From Hydractinia symbiolongicarpus (Eukaryota > Cnidaria > Hydrozoa > Anthoathecata > Hydractiniidae): a DNA stretch of 64,000 nt. The notes beneath the pieces were generated by a model. The model was not told the DNA's origin, searched no databases, and saw only the letters and a list, made by a program, of their open reading frames with translations. Positions 62,301 to 64,000 of this stretch are shown piece after piece. Position 1 is the first letter of the stretch. Every line of letters begins with the position of its first letter. A program made the position numbers and the translations under genes. The stretch lies in contig NC_079876.1 of the NCBI RefSeq assembly GCF_029227915.1, forward strand, positions 33,153,828 through 33,217,827, given 5' to 3'.

Positions 62301-63550
62301 CAAACGATTATTTAAATTATTATTTCGCCACTAAAGCCCATGAGACTTGTAGTTTTTAAAAATGTTTTCATTTTTGATGAGACGCTGAATAAAAGAAGTT
62401 TAATCGCCGGCAAACGAAAACCCGCCATTTCCCGTAAATCCCGGACTCGGCCCGTATAGCCAAAAGTATACAAGGAAAGTACCCAGTGAGTAAACTCATT
62501 TCCCGAACGAATTTTTAAATTATTTTTTCACCACTAAAACGCATGAGACTTGTAGTTTTCAGAAATGTTTTCATTTTTGATGAGACGCTTAATGAAAGTG
62601 GTTTAATCGCCGGCAAACGAAAACCCGCGATTTCCCGTAAATCCCGGGCTTGGCCCGTATAGTCGAATGTATACAAAGAAAGTACCCTGTGAGTAAACTC
62701 ATTTCCAAAACGATTTTTTAAATTACCTTTTCACCACTAAAACGCATGAGACTTGTAGTTTTCAAAAATGTTTTCATTTTTGATGAGACGCTTAATGAAA
62801 GAGGTTTAATCGCCGGCAAACGAAATCCCGCGTTTTCCCGTAAATCCGGGGCTTGGCCCGTATAGTCGAATGTATACAAAGAAAGTACCCAGGGAGTAAA
62901 CTCATTTCCCGAACGATTTTTTAAATTTTTTTTTCACCACTAAAACGCATGAGACTTGTAGTTTTCAAAAATGTTTTCATTTTTGATGAGACGCCTAATG
63001 AAAGGGGTTTAATCGCCGGCAAACGAAAACCCGCGATTTCCCGTAAATATCGGGCTTGGCCCGTATAGTCGAATGTATACAAAGAAAGTACCCTGTGAGT
63101 AAACTCGTTTCCAGAACGATTTTTTAAATTATTTTTTCACCACTAAAACGCATGAGACTTGTAGTTTTCAAAAATGTTTTCATTTTTGATGAGACGCTGA
63201 ATAAAAGCAGTTTAATCGCCGGCAAACGAAAACCCGCGACTTCCTGTAAATCCCGGACTCGGCCCGTATAGTCAAAAGTATACAAAGAAAGTACCCAGGG
63301 AGTAAACTCATTTCCGAACGATTTTATAAATTATTTTTTCACCACTAAAACGCATGAGACTTGTAGTTTTCAAAAATGTTTTCATTTTTGATGAAACGCT
63401 GAATAAAAGAAGTTTAATCGCCGGCAAACGAAAACCTACGATTTCCCGTAAATCCCGGACTCGGCCCGTATAGTCAAAAGTATGCAAAGAAAGCACCCAG
63501 GGAGTAAACTCATTTCCCAAACGATTATTTAAATTATTATTTCACCACTA
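59098..63550 (+). repeat. 11-monomer (2,231-bp) HOR, two copies
   Basis: Copy 1 (59,098-61,328) and copy 2 (61,329 to about 63,550) follow each other at a constant offset of 2,231. Shared markers include gaaaggggtttaatcg, tttcccataaatcc, aatgcataag with the cccggcttgg tail and gttaaaag, tttcgccactaaag, aaatatcgg and gatgaaacgctg. At the junction a class 1 start (aaagcccatgag) is fused to a class 2-type middle (gttttcagaaatg), as expected at an unequal exchange point. Confidence 0.85.
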
Positions 63551-64000
63551 AAGCCCATGAGACTTGTAGTTTTTAAAAATGTTTTCATTTTTGATGAGAC
63601 GCTGAATAAAAGAAGTTTAATCGCCGGCAAACGAAAACCCGCGATTTCCCGTAAATCCCGGACTCGGCCCGTATAGCCAAAAGTATACAAGGAAAGTACC
63701 CAGTGAGTAAACTCATTTCCCGAACGAATTTTTAAATTATTTTTTCACCACTAAAACACATGAGACTTGTAGTTTTCAGAAATGTTTTCATTTTTGATGA
63801 GACGCTTAATGAAAGTGGTTTAATCGCCGGCAAACGAAAACCCGCGATTTCCCGTAAATCCCGGGCTTGGCCCGTATAGTCGAATGTATACAAAGAAAGT
63901 ACCCTGTGAGTAAACTCATTTCCAAAACGATTTTTTTAAATTATCTTTTCACCACTAAAACGCATGAGACTTGTAGTTTTCAAAAATGTTTTCATTTTTG

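Larger units (their letters stand above)
1..64000 (+). repeat. Satellite DNA array, ~203-bp monomer, whole window
   Basis: The anchor aagaaagtac recurs at 1, 205, 408, 612, 814 and onward at 202-204 bp steps to the end of the window, giving roughly 315 monomers in one orientation apart from two short inverted pieces. Neighbouring monomers differ by point changes and small indels. No unique sequence or foreign insertion interrupts the series and neither array edge is visible. The consensus has 77 G+C in 203 bases. Function cannot be read from sequence alone; arrays like this are usual at centromeres and in heterochromatin. A ribosomal spacer is unlikely because nothing rRNA-like appears in 64 kb. 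Confidence 0.98.
56401..64000 (+). repeat. Domain I: nested 2-mer, 6-mer and 11-mer HORs
   Basis: The domain starts with a 406-bp dimer (56,456-56,861 and 56,862-57,267) marked by gtatttaaaaatattttc, ttaccgaacgattttac and gcgattagccgtaaatcc. It continues with a 6-mer and then an 11-mer, both listed separately. The last 450 bp begin a further repeat of the ttgccaaaag-type units. No gene is seen. Confidence 0.85.

Noticed and set aside
1-64000. CRISPR array
   Set aside because: The period is regular, but the whole 203-bp unit is repeated. There are no short repeats separated by unique spacers, and no cas genes.
1-64000. rDNA spacer, tRNA- or 5S-derived repeat
   Set aside because: No rRNA-like block appears in 64 kb and I found no convincing tRNA A/B box pair or cloverleaf in the monomer.
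1-64000. Transposon or Helitron internal repeats
   Set aside because: No terminal inverted repeats, target-site duplications, transposase or replicase-like coding were seen, and the array is continuous throughout.
1-64000. Telomeric or simple-sequence repeat content
   Set aside because: T-runs and CCCG blocks occur, but no TTAGGG- or TTAGG-type tandem tract was found.

Overview
The whole window is one uninterrupted tandem satellite array. Its monomer is about 203 bp, repeated roughly 315 times head to tail on the same strand. I found no unique flanking sequence, no protein-coding gene, no RNA gene and no transposon. The array runs off both ends of the window. An array this long with layered multimeric periods points to a eukaryotic chromosome, for example a centromeric, pericentromeric or other heterochromatic block. 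The consensus monomer is about 38% GC and keeps about 13 CpG dinucleotides, near 1.8 times expectation from its own base composition. That argues against long exposure to germline CpG methylation and fits many invertebrates, but the sequence does not identify the lineage.

Each monomer has an AT-rich half (about positions 39-130), with T-tracts and a 9-bp dyad, and a more GC-rich half (about 133-190), with several CCCG blocks and a GCCGGC palindrome. Two main haplotype classes interleave. Class 1 carries gctgaataaaagaag with ggactcgg and gtcaaaagtatac. Class 2 carries gcttaatgaaag with gggcttgg and gtcgaatgtatac. Further diagnostic variants define about a dozen subtypes.

The order of subtypes divides the window into domains with different local higher-order repeats (HORs). 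1-6,280 has 6-mer (1,219 bp) and 5-mer (about 1,014 bp) duplications. 6,281-22,776 is the most homogenised part: a 6.2-kb block is repeated with nested 406-, 609- and 930-bp repeats, 118-bp truncated monomers and two copies of a short inverted segment. 22,777-26,631 is a 10-mer (2,029 bp). 26,632-38,055 has 5-mer and 9-mer (about 1,825 bp) repeats. 38,711-45,050 is a 16-mer (3,237 bp). 45,051-48,520 has a 4-mer (810 bp). 48,521-51,540 is a 7-mer (about 1,425 bp). 51,541-56,400 is mixed, with an 810-bp echo. 56,401-64,000 has 2-mer, 6-mer (1,216 bp) and 11-mer (2,231 bp) repeats.

No genes act together here. What can be read is the history of the array: repeated unequal exchange or amplification over changing block sizes, microhomology-flanked deletions, one inverted templated insertion that was later co-amplified, and an older ordered cassette of 4-5 monomer subtypes still recognisable in several distant domains. 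All block boundaries and identities were judged by eye.
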